Source of the DNA: Rhodovulum kholense | GTDB taxonomy: Bacteria > Pseudomonadota > Alphaproteobacteria > Rhodobacterales > Rhodobacteraceae | Length of the DNA stretch: 64,000 nucleotides | Direction of reading: 5' to 3' | Assembly (NCBI RefSeq): GCF_003053725.1 | Contig: NZ_QAYC01000002.1 | Span: 124,001-188,000, forward strand | Part shown: positions 8,502 to 20,208 of the stretch, piece by piece | Layout of the letters: the number at the start of each line of letters is the position of its first letter | Position numbering within the stretch: position 1 is the first letter of the stretch | Translations under genes and position numbers: made by a program | The notes under the pieces: model-generated | The model's input: only the letters and a program-made list of their open reading frames with translations | What the model was told of the DNA's origin: nothing | Databases searched by the model: none

Positions 8502-8924
8502 ATGCGCCTTGCGCCAACCGCCCTGATCCTGGCTGCCGCCCTGGCCGCACCGGCCGCCCGCGCCCCGGCCGCGGAAACCGCCGAACCGATGTCGGCGGCC
8601 GCCTTCGACCGCTATGCCACCGGAAAGACCCTGTTCTATGCCTCGGACGGTCATGCCTACGGGGCGGAACAATATCTCAGCGGGCGGCGGGTGATCTGGA
8701 CCTTCCTCGATGGCAACTGCTCGGAAGGGGTCTGGTACGAGTCCAACGGCCAGATCTGCTTTCGCTACGACCACGACCCCGAAGACCCGCAATGTTGGAG
8801 CTTCTTCGAATCCGGCGGCGGGCTGATGGCGCAGTTCGAGAACGACCCGGCCCAGACCGAACTGATCGAGGTCAACCAGAGCCGAGAGCCGCTGATGTGC
8901 ACCGGCCCCGACGTCGGGGCCTGA
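8502..8924 (+). CDS. Exported hypothetical protein
   Basis: This 140-residue protein has a signal peptide: MRLAPTALILAAALAAPAAR, followed by a likely cleavage near residues 20-25. The mature part holds four cysteines (GNCSEG, GQICF, PQCW, LMCTG), which could form two disulfides in the periplasm. I do not recognise the family with certainty; the YATGKTLFY and RVIWTFLDGNCSEG blocks resemble small secreted proteins common in Rhodobacteraceae. GGAGGA precedes the ATG at 8502. The gene is convergent with xseA, ending ten bases from the xseA stop codon. Confidence 0.75.
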   Translation: MRLAPTALILAAALAAPAARAPAAETAEPMSAAAFDRYATGKTLFYASDGHAYGAEQYLSGRRVIWTFLDGNCSEGVWYESNGQICFRYDHDPEDPQCWSFFESGGGLMAQFENDPAQTELIEVNQSREPLMCTGPDVGA

Positions 8925-8934
8925 CCGCCGGGCC

Positions 8935-10491
8935 TCAGAGCAGCGAGCCCTGTTCGGGCGGCTCCTCGGTCTTGCGGGCGCGGCGCGGCGGGCGGCCGCC
9001 GATGGCAAGACGCCCGTCCTGGAACTCGATTTCCAGCGCGCCCGCCTGTTCGGCCGAGGCCCGGGTGGTGACCACCTGCCCGCCCGACCGGACCACGGCG
9101 AAGCCGCGGCGCAGGGTCTCCTGATAGCTCAGTCCCGCCCGCATCCTCTCCAGTGCCTCAAGCCGGGCCCGGCGCCGGTCGAAATCGCTGGCCAGCGCCG
9201 CGCGCAGCCGCGCCTCAAGCCGGGCCAGCGCCTCCTGCCCCGAGACGGTGCGGCGGTCCAGAAGCTCCGGACGCAGTCGGCGGGACAGGGCCACAAGCTC
9301 GGCGCGACGCTGACGGACCAGCCGGTCGAGCGCGGGAGCGATGCGGGCGGCGCGGTCCTCGGTCCGGCGGCGTTCGTCCGCGACCCGGCGGCGCAGCGCC
9401 GCGGGGCGCAGCACCGCCGCCGCCTCTGACAGGCGCAACCGTTCGCGCGCGACCCGGGCCGACAGCGCCGCGGGCAGCCGCTCGGCCGCGCGGTCCAGAC
9501 GCTGGGCCGCGAAATTCAGAAGCGTCTCGGGCCGGGGCAGCGCGCGGGCCAGATCCGCCAGCCGCTGGCGCCGCTGTGTCAAGAGCCGCCCAAGCGCCGC
9601 CGAACGCCGTGCCTCGAGCCCGTCGAGCGCGGCGATCAGGTCCAGCCGCACCGGCACCGCCATCTCGGCCGCCGCCGTGGGCGTGGGCGCGCGCCGGTCG
9701 GCGGCATAGTCGATCAGCGTTGTATCGGTCTCGTGGCCGACCGCCGAGATCAGCGGAATGTCCGACTCGGCCGCAGCGCGCACCACGATTTCCTCGTTGA
9801 AACCCCACAGATCTTCCAGGCTGCCGCCGCCCCGGGCCACGATCAGCAGATCCGGCCGGGGGATCGCGCCGCCCTCGGGCAGGGCGTTGAAACCACGGAT
9901 CGCACGGGCCACCTCGGGGGCACAGGCCGCGCCCTGTACGGCAACGGGCCAGATCAGCACATGGCGCGGAAACCGGTCGCCCAGCCGGTGCAGGATGTCG
10001 CGGATCACCGCCCCCGAGGGCGAGGTCACCACACCGATCACCCGTGGCAGATAGGGCAACGCGCGCTTGCGCTCGGCCGCGAAAAGCCCTTCGGCCGCCA
10101 ACGCCGCCTTGCGCTTTTCCAGCATCGCCATCAGCGCGCCGACACCCGCAGGCGCGATATCCTCGATCACCATCTGATAGCGCGACTGGCCGCCAAAGGT
10201 CGTCAGCCGCCCGGTGGCGATCACCTCCATGCCCTCCTCGGGCCGGGTCGCCAGCCGCTGCGCGGTGCCCTTCCAGATCACCGAGGCCAGCACGTTCCGG
10301 TCGTCCTTGAGGTCGAGATAGATGTGCCCCGAACGCGGCAGGCTGACCCGCCCGACCTCGCCGCGCACGCGGACATGCGAAAAGGCGCCCTCGACCGTGC
10401 GCTTCACCGCGCCGGAGATTTCCGACACGGTGTATTCCGGGGAATTCGGGCTGGGGCCGTCGGGGCCCTCGTCGTCGATGAGATCGGACAT
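8935..10491 (-). CDS. xseA: Exodeoxyribonuclease VII large subunit
   Basis: This 518-residue subunit joins several XseB copies to make exonuclease VII, which degrades single-stranded DNA in both directions and acts in mismatch repair and recombination. An N-terminal OB fold covers about residues 20-110 (HVRVRGEVGRVSLPRSGHIY), then the catalytic domain (RVIGVVTSPSGAVIRDI, IVARGGGSLEDLWGFNEE, SAVGHETDTTLIDYAAD). A long Arg/Ala-rich coiled coil follows, and the C-terminus contains the QETLRRGFAVVRS block. The product may be slightly longer than most because of the tail RRARKTEEPPEQGSLL. xseB is not in the window. Confidence 0.95.
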   Translation of the reverse strand: MSDLIDDEGPDGPSPNSPEYTVSEISGAVKRTVEGAFSHVRVRGEVGRVSLPRSGHIYLDLKDDRNVLASVIWKGTAQRLATRPEEGMEVIATGRLTTFGGQSRYQMVIEDIAPAGVGALMAMLEKRKAALAAEGLFAAERKRALPYLPRVIGVVTSPSGAVIRDILHRLGDRFPRHVLIWPVAVQGAACAPEVARAIRGFNALPEGGAIPRPDLLIVARGGGSLEDLWGFNEEIVVRAAAESDIPLISAVGHETDTTLIDYAADRRAPTPTAAAEMAVPVRLDLIAALDGLEARRSAALGRLLTQRRQRLADLARALPRPETLLNFAAQRLDRAAERLPAALSARVARERLRLSEAAAVLRPAALRRRVADERRRTEDRAARIAPALDRLVRQRRAELVALSRRLRPELLDRRTVSGQEALARLEARLRAALASDFDRRRARLEALERMRAGLSYQETLRRGFAVVRSGGQVVTTRASAEQAGALEIEFQDGRLAIGGRPPRRARKTEEPPEQGSLL

Positions 10492-10560
10492 GGACCTTTC
10501 GTGCCCAAAATCCCGGGCGCGTTCAACTGTCCTTGTGCCTCTCCGGTCGTGCGGAGCAGC

Positions 10561-10899
10561 TCAGGCAGGAACCGACTCCAGCACCGGCCCCAGCGACAGT
10601 TCGCGCAGATAGACCGAGACGCCGCGCGGCGTGGTCAGATCGACGCGCATCGCGCCCCGCGTGGTCCAGGCCAGATAGTCCGCGCCCTGCACCAGCGCCG
10701 CCTCGGTCGCGGGACCGAAGGCGCCGTCGATCCGCGCAGCGTAAAGCCCGACCTCGCGCAGTTCGGCCTGAACCGCCGCGCGCTCTTCAGGCACCAGGCG
10801 ACCGAAGCCGAGTTCCAGCAGATCTGGGCGGTAGGCCCCGCCCGGACGGCCATGCGGGGCGGGGGCGAAGGGAGCGAAGGCAATGGCGCGTCGGTTCAT
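10561..10899 (-). CDS. Small peptidoglycan-binding-like protein
   Basis: This 112-residue protein begins MNRRAIAFAPF and contains a short PG_binding_1-like stretch, VGLYAARIDGAFGPATEAAL (about residues 47-66), the repeat used by many cell-wall hydrolases to grip peptidoglycan. No signal peptide or catalytic domain is visible, so it may be cytoplasmic or a stand-alone binding module. The ATG at 10899 has AGGTGAT nine bases upstream; the open frame to 11001 is not needed. It lies 69 bases upstream of xseA on the same strand. Confidence 0.65.
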   Translation of the reverse strand: MNRRAIAFAPFAPAPHGRPGGAYRPDLLELGFGRLVPEERAAVQAELREVGLYAARIDGAFGPATEAALVQGADYLAWTTRGAMRVDLTTPRGVSVYLRELSLGPVLESVPA

Positions 10900-11079
10900 C
10901 GGATCACCTGGATTGCAGAGACTGGTGTGGAGGGGGCGGTTAACGAAAGGTTTATTCGTCTGATCTGCCCCCGCCGCCGGGCATGGCTGGGGACAAACCA
11001 AGGCGATTTCGCGGTCGCTTGCCCGGGGCCGCCGCGCAGCCTACAAGGCGCCGGACGAGAGCTTGGCGAAAGGCGGCAG

Positions 11080-12342
11080 ATGAACATCCTCATTCTCGGC
11101 GGCGGCGGGCGGGAACATGCGCTGGCCTGGGCGATCCTGCAGAACCCGAAATGCGACCGGCTGATCGTGGCGCCGGGCAATGCCGGGATCGCGGCCATCG
11201 CCGAATGCGCGACGCTCGACATCGAGGATGGCGGCGCGGTCGCGGCCTTCGCCGAGGAGAACGCGGTCGATTTCGTGGTGATCGGCCCCGAGGCGCCGCT
11301 GGCCGCGGGCGTGGCCGACCGGCTGGAGGCAGCGGGCCTTCTCTGCTTCGGGCCGAGCCAGGCGGCCGCGCAGCTGGAAAGCTCGAAAAGCTTCACCAAG
11401 GCGGTCTGCGACGCCTGCAACGCGCCCACCGCAAGCTATGGCCATTTCACCGATGCCGCGGCTGCCAAGGCCCATATCCGCGAGACCGACGCGCCCATCG
11501 TGGTCAAGGCCGACGGGCTCGCGGCCGGCAAGGGCGTGATCGTGGCCCAGACCGAGGCCGAGGCCGAGGCCGCCATCGACGACATGTTCGGCGGTGCCTT
11601 CGGGGGCGCGGGCGCCGAGGTGGTGATCGAGGAATTCATGGAGGGCGAGGAAGCCTCGTTCTTCGTCCTGTGCGACGGCACCGACGTGCTGGCCATCGGC
11701 ACCGCTCAGGACCACAAGCGCGTGGGCGAAGGCGATACCGGTCCCAACACGGGCGGCATGGGCGCCTATTCCCCGGCCCCGGTCATGACCGACGCCGTCT
11801 GCGCCAAGGCTTTGGAAGACATCGTCAAGCCGACCGTCGCCGAGATGGCACGGCGCGGCACGCCCTACAAGGGCGTGCTTTATGCCGGGCTGATGGTCCG
11901 GGACGGCCAGCCCCGGCTGGTCGAATACAATGTCCGCTTCGGCGATCCCGAGGCCCAGGTTCTGATGATGCGGCTTGGCGGACAGGCGCTCGACCTGATG
12001 CTGGCCTGCGCCGAGGGCCGTCTGGCCGACGCGAAGGTCAACTGGGCCGACGACCATGCCATGACCGTGGTGATGGCCGCCAAGGGCTATCCCGGCGCCT
12101 ATGAGAAGGGCTCGGTCATCGGCGGGCTCGACGCCCTGCCCGCCGACAGCTTCCGGATGGTGTTTCATGCCGGCACCCGCGCCGAGGACGGCAAGGTGAC
12201 GGCAGCCGGCGGCCGGGTGCTGAACGTGACCGCGCGGGGCGCAAGCCTCGCCGAGGCGCGCGAGCGGGCCTATGCGATGATCGACCGGATCGACTGGCCC
12301 GAGGGGTTTTTCCGGCGCGACATCGGCTGGCGGGCGCTCTAG
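11080..12342 (+). CDS. purD: Phosphoribosylamine-glycine ligase (GARS)
   Basis: This 420-residue ATP-grasp enzyme joins phosphoribosylamine and glycine to give GAR, step two of purine biosynthesis. The N-terminal Rossmann part shows LILGGGGREHALAW, the ATP-grasp core APIVVKADGLAAGKGVIVA, and the metal-binding block GVLYAGLMVRDGQPRLVEYNVRFGDPE. Length is normal for PurD. The frame continues far upstream, but homology begins only at the ATG at 11080. The gene is divergent from the small peptidoglycan-binding-like gene and convergent with a transporter gene. Confidence 0.96.
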   Translation: MNILILGGGGREHALAWAILQNPKCDRLIVAPGNAGIAAIAECATLDIEDGGAVAAFAEENAVDFVVIGPEAPLAAGVADRLEAAGLLCFGPSQAAAQLESSKSFTKAVCDACNAPTASYGHFTDAAAAKAHIRETDAPIVVKADGLAAGKGVIVAQTEAEAEAAIDDMFGGAFGGAGAEVVIEEFMEGEEASFFVLCDGTDVLAIGTAQDHKRVGEGDTGPNTGGMGAYSPAPVMTDAVCAKALEDIVKPTVAEMARRGTPYKGVLYAGLMVRDGQPRLVEYNVRFGDPEAQVLMMRLGGQALDLMLACAEGRLADAKVNWADDHAMTVVMAAKGYPGAYEKGSVIGGLDALPADSFRMVFHAGTRAEDGKVTAAGGRVLNVTARGASLAEARERAYAMIDRIDWPEGFFRRDIGWRAL

Positions 12343-12352
12343 CGCCCCACAC

Positions 12353-13249
12353 TCAGATCAGCAGCACCAGCATCAGGATCGACACCAGCAGAAGCGCCAT
12401 GCCGAGGATCTCGGCCAGGCGCAGTTTTTCCTTGAAGACCAGCACCGAGGCGAGGATCGAGAAGATCAGCTCGACCTGGCCGAGGCTGCGGACATAGGCG
12501 GCGTTCTGCAGCGCGAAGGCGGTGAACCAGCCCGCGCTGCCCAGCACGCCCGCCACCCCCACCGGCAGCACCGATGTCCAGGTGCGGGCCACCCGGGCCA
12601 GCTCGCCCGGTTCGCGCCAGGCCATCCAGGCCGCCATGGCCAGCGTCTGCATCGCGGTCACGCAGCTGAGCGCCATCAGTGCCCGCAACAGCGGGTCGGC
12701 ACTGTCGACCTGCAGCGTCGCGCCGCGATAGCCGATGGCCGACAACCCGAACAGCCCACCCGCCAGCAGCCCCAGCCCCAGCGCGCGATAGGAAACGCCC
12801 ACCCTGCCCCAGCCCCCCGGCGGGCGCGACAGCGCGACCACACCCAGAACGCCGACGCCGATGGCCGCCATCCCCGGCGCTGAAACCGGCTCGCCCAGCA
12901 AAAGTGCCGAGAAGGCCGCAACCTGGATCGCCTCGGTCTTGGTGAAGGCCATCCCGACCGCGAAGGAGCGTTCCGAGAACAGCGCGACGGTTGCGAAGGT
13001 GGCGATGATCTGCGCCAGCCCGCCGGTCGCGGCATGGGCCCAGAAGGCGGGCGTGATCCCGGGCAGCGCCTCGCCCCGGATCGCCAGCAGGGCGGCAAGC
13101 CCCGCCGCCGCCAGCGGCGCGGCGAAGACGAATCGCGAAAAGGTGGCCCCGGCGGTCGAGAGCCCAAGTCCCCTCAGCCGCTTTTGCAGCATGAACCGGA
13201 CGGTCTGCACCGCCGCCGCCCCGAGGGTCACGATTACCCAGAGATCCAC
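12353..13249 (-). CDS. EamA/DMT-superfamily transporter (GTG start)
   Basis: This 298-residue protein has about ten hydrophobic segments in two halves, as in EamA permeases; the C-terminus ends in a very hydrophobic LLLVSILMLVLLI. It differs from the EamA protein at 5473 in sequence and is not a duplicate. The start is GTG at 13249, with GAGGAG eight bases upstream. The substrate is unknown. The next gene upstream on this strand, the FG-GAP protein, ends 18 bases away, so the two may be co-transcribed with the ferredoxin. Confidence 0.82.
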   Translation of the reverse strand: MDLWVIVTLGAAAVQTVRFMLQKRLRGLGLSTAGATFSRFVFAAPLAAAGLAALLAIRGEALPGITPAFWAHAATGGLAQIIATFATVALFSERSFAVGMAFTKTEAIQVAAFSALLLGEPVSAPGMAAIGVGVLGVVALSRPPGGWGRVGVSYRALGLGLLAGGLFGLSAIGYRGATLQVDSADPLLRALMALSCVTAMQTLAMAAWMAWREPGELARVARTWTSVLPVGVAGVLGSAGWFTAFALQNAAYVRSLGQVELIFSILASVLVFKEKLRLAEILGMALLLVSILMLVLLI

Positions 13250-13267
13250 GTCACGCTCCTCGTCGGC

Positions 13268-13986
13268 TCAGCGGCAGGCCGCCGCGGCGGCAAAGCCCGC
13301 CGGGCTGGGCGGATGCGGCAGCGCGCGGCGCGAGACCTGCCCGCCGCTCAGCCGCACCGCGATCACGCGCTGCCAGTCGGGATCGGCCAGCAAAAGCTCG
13401 GGCGTGACGCCACAGGTCCGAAGGCCGCCCGAGATGACATCCTTGCCGATCCGGTGGTTGGTCAGCCCCTCGGCCACGGCCACCGGCACCAGGCGCCCGG
13501 CCTCGAGCCGCCAGATCCGCAGCACCCGCGCCCGGTGCGGGCGGTCGATATAGGCAATCTCGACCCGGCCGTCGCCGTCGAGATCGGCCGCCCCGGCCGG
13601 GGCGAGCCAGCGATAGGGCTGGCCAATGAAGGGCGTCGCCGCGATCAGCCCGTCAGCGCCATAGACCGACAGACGCGCGCCCCGGGAGAGGTCGGTTTCG
13701 ACTGCCAGAACCTCGGGGGCGCCGTCGCCGTCGAGATCCGCGAGCCGGGGCGCCAGATCCTCGAAGACCCGGGTGTCGGGCAGGACGATCCGCCGGGTTC
13801 CGCCCGCCGACAGGCGCAGCACGAGGCTGCCCCATTCCAGACCGTCGCCCAGCACCCCGTGATCGTAGCGCGCTGTCGGGTCGGCATAGCGGGCCGCGGC
13901 AATCCGCGCCGAGGCCCCGTCGCGGGCGGAGACAGGCACGGCCCCGGCCAGCAGGAACGCGGCCGCCAGCAGGGCCGCGCCGCGCA

Positions 13987-13987
<1 letters not shown>
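13268..13987 (-). CDS. Exported FG-GAP/VCBS-repeat protein
   Basis: This 239-residue protein begins with a clear signal peptide ([21 protein letters not shown]) and contains two calcium-binding FG-GAP/VCBS motifs, [15 protein letters not shown] and [15 protein letters not shown]. Such repeats form blades of a beta-propeller in secreted or periplasmic proteins. The role is unknown. The ATG at 13987 overlaps the ferredoxin stop codon by one base (TGATG), so translation is likely coupled to the ferredoxin, although the two products work in different compartments. Confidence 0.78.
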
Positions 13988-16391
<2,404 letters not shown>

Positions 16392-16537
16392 CGATATGTC
16401 CTCCTGGAAGATATGCCAACGCCCCCAGCACAAGGGACCGACGCCTGTGTCTTATGCGGCCTTGGGCGGCCTGCACGCAATACGGGTGCTGGCGCAGCCG
16501 CCTCAACAGGCCGTGAGCAGCGCCGGACCCGAGTGTT

Positions 16538-16732
16538 TCATCCCCCGAGCGATCGGGCAACCCAGACGATTGCGGTGCCCAGCGCCACCGCCCCCAGACC
16601 GATCGCCCGCCGCGTCTCGAGCGGGATGCGGCGGATCAGCTCCAGCGCCTGTTCCAGGCGCCAAGGGGCCAGTGCGAACACCAGCCCCTCGAAGACCAGG
16701 GCCATCCCGAGCCCCAGGACAATCATGTCCAT
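16538..16732 (-). CDS. DUF2065 small membrane protein
   Basis: This 64-residue protein has two hydrophobic segments (IVLGLGMALVFEGLVFALAP and IGLGAVALGTAIVWVA) joined by a short amphipathic part LELIRRIPLETRR, as in the DUF2065/YjeT family. Its function is unknown. It starts two bases after the hflC stop codon, the position this family commonly holds beside hflKC, so a link to membrane protein turnover is plausible. Confidence 0.8.
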   Translation of the reverse strand: MDMIVLGLGMALVFEGLVFALAPWRLEQALELIRRIPLETRRAIGLGAVALGTAIVWVARSLGG

Positions 16733-16734
16733 CC

Positions 16735-17643
16735 TCAGTTGGACGTCGGGGCCTGCGCCGGAGCCGGGGCGGCCGCAGGCCGGTCGGCCTGCCTGAGATA
16801 CTCGAAGAACTCGCTGTCAGGCGACAGCACCATCGACGCCTTCCCCTTGCCCAGCGCTTCCTTGTAGGCGTTGAGCGAGCGGTAGAACTCGAAGAACTCC
16901 TCGTCGGCGCCGAAGGCCTCGGCGAAGACCCGGTTCCGCTGGGCATCGGCCTGACCGCGGATGATCTCGGATTCGCGCCGGGCATCCGACACAAGCTCGA
17001 CCACGGTCCGGTCGGACTGGGCGCGGATGCGCTGCGCCGCCTCATCGCCGCGGGCGATTTCGTCGGCAGCCTCGCGTTCGCGTTCGGCCCGCATCCGCGC
17101 GAAGGTCGCCTCGAGGTTCTGTTCAGGCAGGTCAGTGCGCTTGAGCCGAACGTCCACGATCTCGAGCCCCAGCCCCTGCGCCTCTTCGGCGGCGGCGTTG
17201 CGGATCCGCATCATCAGCGCGGCCCGGTCGGAACTGAGAATGTCGTTGGACGAGACCGACCCCAGCACCTCGCGGGTATTGGCGCGCAGCACGCTGTCGA
17301 GCCGGTCCTCGGCGGCGCGGATGCCGCCCACGCCGACCGCCTGACGGAACTGGACCACATCGGCGATCCGGTAGCGGGCGAAGGCATCGACCACCAGGCG
17401 GCGGTCGTCCGAGGGCGTCACCTCCAGCGGGTCGATATCGCGGCTGAGGATGCGGTCGTCATATTTCACCACTTCCTGGATCAGCGGAACCTTGAAGGCG
17501 AGCCCGGGCTCGGCCTTGACCGCCTTGACCTGGCCGAACTGCAGCACCAGCGCGCGTTCGCGTTCGTCGACGATGAAGACCGACGACAAGGCGGTTGCAC
17601 CGACGAGGATCGCCAGGGGGATGAGGAATGCCGATTTCTTCAT
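16735..17643 (-). CDS. hflC: HflC, SPFH/prohibitin-family regulator of FtsH
   Basis: This 302-residue protein has one N-terminal membrane anchor (LIPLAILVGATALSSVFIV) and then a periplasmic SPFH domain (VDERERALVLQFGQV). A helical coiled-coil part follows, with AEREREADEI-type runs. With HflK it forms a large cage around the FtsH protease and restrains its action on membrane proteins. The C-terminus is Pro/Ala-rich. It begins three bases after hflK ends. Confidence 0.93.
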   Translation of the reverse strand: MKKSAFLIPLAILVGATALSSVFIVDERERALVLQFGQVKAVKAEPGLAFKVPLIQEVVKYDDRILSRDIDPLEVTPSDDRRLVVDAFARYRIADVVQFRQAVGVGGIRAAEDRLDSVLRANTREVLGSVSSNDILSSDRAALMMRIRNAAAEEAQGLGLEIVDVRLKRTDLPEQNLEATFARMRAEREREAADEIARGDEAAQRIRAQSDRTVVELVSDARRESEIIRGQADAQRNRVFAEAFGADEEFFEFYRSLNAYKEALGKGKASMVLSPDSEFFEYLRQADRPAAAPAPAQAPTSN

Positions 17644-17646
17644 GGA

Positions 17647-18759
17647 TCAGTTCCCCCCTCTGGCGGAATCGGTGCGGCGAAGATCGTTCAGGGGCAGGTA
17701 GGGCACCACGCCGCCCGGTCCGGTCAGGTCCTTGTCGAGCATGATCATGTCGACCTTGCCCAGCACCTCTTCCATGGTTTCCAGATAGAGCCGCTTGCGG
17801 GTCACCTCGGGCGCCTTGGTGTATTCGTCCAGCACCGCGGTAAAGCGGCTGGCCTCGCCCTCAGCCTCGTTGACGACGCGGGCACGATAGCCCTCGGCCT
17901 CCTCGAGGATCTGCGCCGCCTCGCCGCGCGCACCGGCGACGACGCGGTTGGCATAGGCATCGGCCTGTTTCTCAAGCCGGTCGCGTTCCTGTTCGGCGGC
18001 CTGCACCTCGCGGAAGCTGTCGATGACTTCCTTGGGCGGGTCGGCCTTGTCGAAGTTCACGCGCACGACGTTCATGCCGGAATCGTAGCTGTCGAGCGTC
18101 TGCTGGATCAGGTCCGTCAGCCGCGAGGCGATCAGGCCCCGGTCGCGGTTCAGGATCGGCGCCAGTTCGGACTGGGCGATGATCTCGCGCATCGCCGATT
18201 CAGACACGGCACGGATGGTCTGGCGCGGGTCGCGCAGGTTGAACAGGAACTTCGCCGGATCGTTGATGTTCCACACCACCTGGAAGTCGATATCGACGAT
18301 GTTCTCGTCGCCGGTCAGCATCAACCCGGCATCGGCGCCGGCCCGGCCCACGCCCATGTCCTCGGTCTGTTCGCGGGTGACCGGGATCACCTCGGCGCTG
18401 ACCACCGGCCAGGGCGCGAAGTTCAAACCCGGATTGCCGGTCTGCAGATAGCGGCCGAGGAAAAGCTCGACCGACTGCTCTTCCGGCTTGACGGTGTAGA
18501 ACGAGGCCCAGGCCCAGGCCACGCCCGCCGCCAGCACCGCCAGCGCGACGCCGGTCCGGGTGAATTTGGGGCCGCCCCCGCGTCCGCCGCGCCCGCCCAT
18601 CAGGACGCGCAGCTGTTCCTGGCCCCGGCGCATCAGCTCGTCGATTTCAGGGATCTGGGGCGGCTCGTCGCCCGGGCCGCGCCCTCCGCCGCCCCGGTTG
18701 CCTCCGCCGCCCTGTCCGGAGCCTCCGCTCCCCCAGGGACCGCCACTATTTCCAGCCAT
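17647..18759 (-). CDS. hflK: HflK, SPFH/prohibitin-family regulator of FtsH
   Basis: This 370-residue partner of HflC has a Gly-rich cytoplasmic N-terminus (about residues 1-35, many GGG and GGRG units), one membrane segment (GVALAVLAAGVAWAWASFY) and an SPFH domain with a long helical region. The Gly-rich start is typical of HflK. It is the first gene of hflK-hflC-DUF2065-protease; 81 bases separate it from gor upstream. Confidence 0.94.
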   Translation of the reverse strand: MAGNSGGPWGSGGSGQGGGGNRGGGGRGPGDEPPQIPEIDELMRRGQEQLRVLMGGRGGRGGGPKFTRTGVALAVLAAGVAWAWASFYTVKPEEQSVELFLGRYLQTGNPGLNFAPWPVVSAEVIPVTREQTEDMGVGRAGADAGLMLTGDENIVDIDFQVVWNINDPAKFLFNLRDPRQTIRAVSESAMREIIAQSELAPILNRDRGLIASRLTDLIQQTLDSYDSGMNVVRVNFDKADPPKEVIDSFREVQAAEQERDRLEKQADAYANRVVAGARGEAAQILEEAEGYRARVVNEAEGEASRFTAVLDEYTKAPEVTRKRLYLETMEEVLGKVDMIMLDKDLTGPGGVVPYLPLNDLRRTDSARGGN

Positions 18760-18840
18760 ATGGGGTCTTACCTCTTGTCTTGCCCAATCTCGTTCTCGTG
18801 TTCGCGATGTCTGCTGTAACTGGTCACCGCGCGCCCGAAT

Positions 18841-20199
18841 TCAACCCGTCCGGACCGGCGCCTTCATCGTCACCAGCTCTTCGGCCATGGTCGGATGCAC
18901 CGCGACCGTCCGGTCGAAGTCCTCCTTGGTCGCGCCCATCTTGATCGCGACCGCCGCAAGCTGGATCATTTCCGCCGCGTGATCGGCCACGATATGACAG
19001 CCCAGAACCCTGCGGCTGCCGGTCTCGACGATCAGCTTCATCATCACCCGGTCGGGCCGCCCGGCAAAGCCCGACTGCATCGGCCGGAAGGCAGTCGAAT
19101 AGACCTCGATCGGGCCGTGGCTGCGCGCTTCTTCCTCGGTCATGCCGACCGCGCCGTATTCAGGCTGGGTGAAAACCGCACCCGGCACCAGCTCGTGATC
19201 GGCGCGGGTGGGGTTGGCCTTGAACACGGTCTCGACAAAGGCCGCGCCCTCGCGGATCGCGACCGGGGTCAGCGCGACCCGGTCGGTCACGTCGCCCACC
19301 GCATAGACCGAGGGCACCGAGCTTTGCGACCAGGCATCGACCTCGACCCCGCCATTCGGCTTCAGCCGCACGCCCGCCTCTTCAAGCCCCATGCCATCGG
19401 TATTGGGCCGCCGCCCGGTGGCGAACAGCACCGCGTCGAAGACCGCGTCGCGCCCGTCGGTGGCCTTGACCCAAAGCCCGTCCTCGACCTGGTCGATGCG
19501 CTGGACGTTACAGCCGACGCGCAGGTCCACTCCCTGGGCGCACATCGCCCCGGCGATATGGCCGCGCGCCTCGTCGTCGAAGCCGCGCAGGATCTGCGCG
19601 CCGCGATAGAACTGCGTGACCTCGACCCCGAGCCCGTTGAGGATGCAGGCAAACTCGCAGGCGATATAGCCGCCGCCGACGATCAGGATGCGATCTGGAA
19701 GGCGTTCGAACAGAAAGACGTCGTTCGAGGTGATCGCCAGATCGGACCCCGGAAACTCGGGCACGAAGGGGCGCCCGCCGGTCGCGATCAGGATATGGCG
19801 CGCGGTCTTCTCGATGCCGTTGGCCAGCCGGACCGTATGCGGATCGGCCAGTACCGCGCGGCTGTCGAAGATCTCGACGCCCGCGCGCTCGAGATTGCCC
19901 CGGTAGACGCCCTCGAGCCGGGTCAGTTCCTCGTCGAGCCGCGCCCGGAAGACCGGCCAGTCGAACTCGCCGATCTGAGCCTGCCAGCCATAGGCGCGGG
20001 CCTCCTCGACGGCGCCCGGATAGCCCGAGGCGAAGACCATCAGCTTTTTCGGCACGCAGCCCCGGATCACGCAGGTGCCGCCCATCCGGTATTCCTCGGC
20101 CAGCCCGACCCGGGCGCCAGCCTCGGCAGCCGCCAGCCGCGCCGCGCGCACCCCGCCCGAGCCGCCGCCGATGACGAAAAGATCGTAGTCGAAGCTCAT
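18841..20199 (-). CDS. gor: Glutathione-disulfide reductase
   Basis: This 452-residue flavoenzyme reduces GSSG with NADPH. It shows the FAD-binding GGGSGGVRAARLAA, the redox-active pair Cys43/Cys48 in GGTCVIRGCVPKK, the NAD(P)-binding VGGGYIACEFA, and the C-terminal dimer-interface block HPTMAEELV with the catalytic His. Length is normal. It lies ten bases after rpiA on the same strand, so the two probably form an operon that links the pentose-phosphate NADPH supply to glutathione reduction. Confidence 0.95.
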   Translation of the reverse strand: MSFDYDLFVIGGGSGGVRAARLAAAEAGARVGLAEEYRMGGTCVIRGCVPKKLMVFASGYPGAVEEARAYGWQAQIGEFDWPVFRARLDEELTRLEGVYRGNLERAGVEIFDSRAVLADPHTVRLANGIEKTARHILIATGGRPFVPEFPGSDLAITSNDVFLFERLPDRILIVGGGYIACEFACILNGLGVEVTQFYRGAQILRGFDDEARGHIAGAMCAQGVDLRVGCNVQRIDQVEDGLWVKATDGRDAVFDAVLFATGRRPNTDGMGLEEAGVRLKPNGGVEVDAWSQSSVPSVYAVGDVTDRVALTPVAIREGAAFVETVFKANPTRADHELVPGAVFTQPEYGAVGMTEEEARSHGPIEVYSTAFRPMQSGFAGRPDRVMMKLIVETGSRRVLGCHIVADHAAEMIQLAAVAIKMGATKEDFDRTVAVHPTMAEELVTMKAPVRTG

Positions 20200-20208
20200 G
20201 CGGCCCCC

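Noticed and set aside
9733-12342. Plus-strand open frame of 869 codons
   Set aside because: Only the last 420 codons are purD; the first part is antisense to xseA and has the Arg/Gly-rich composition of a GC-rich shadow frame.
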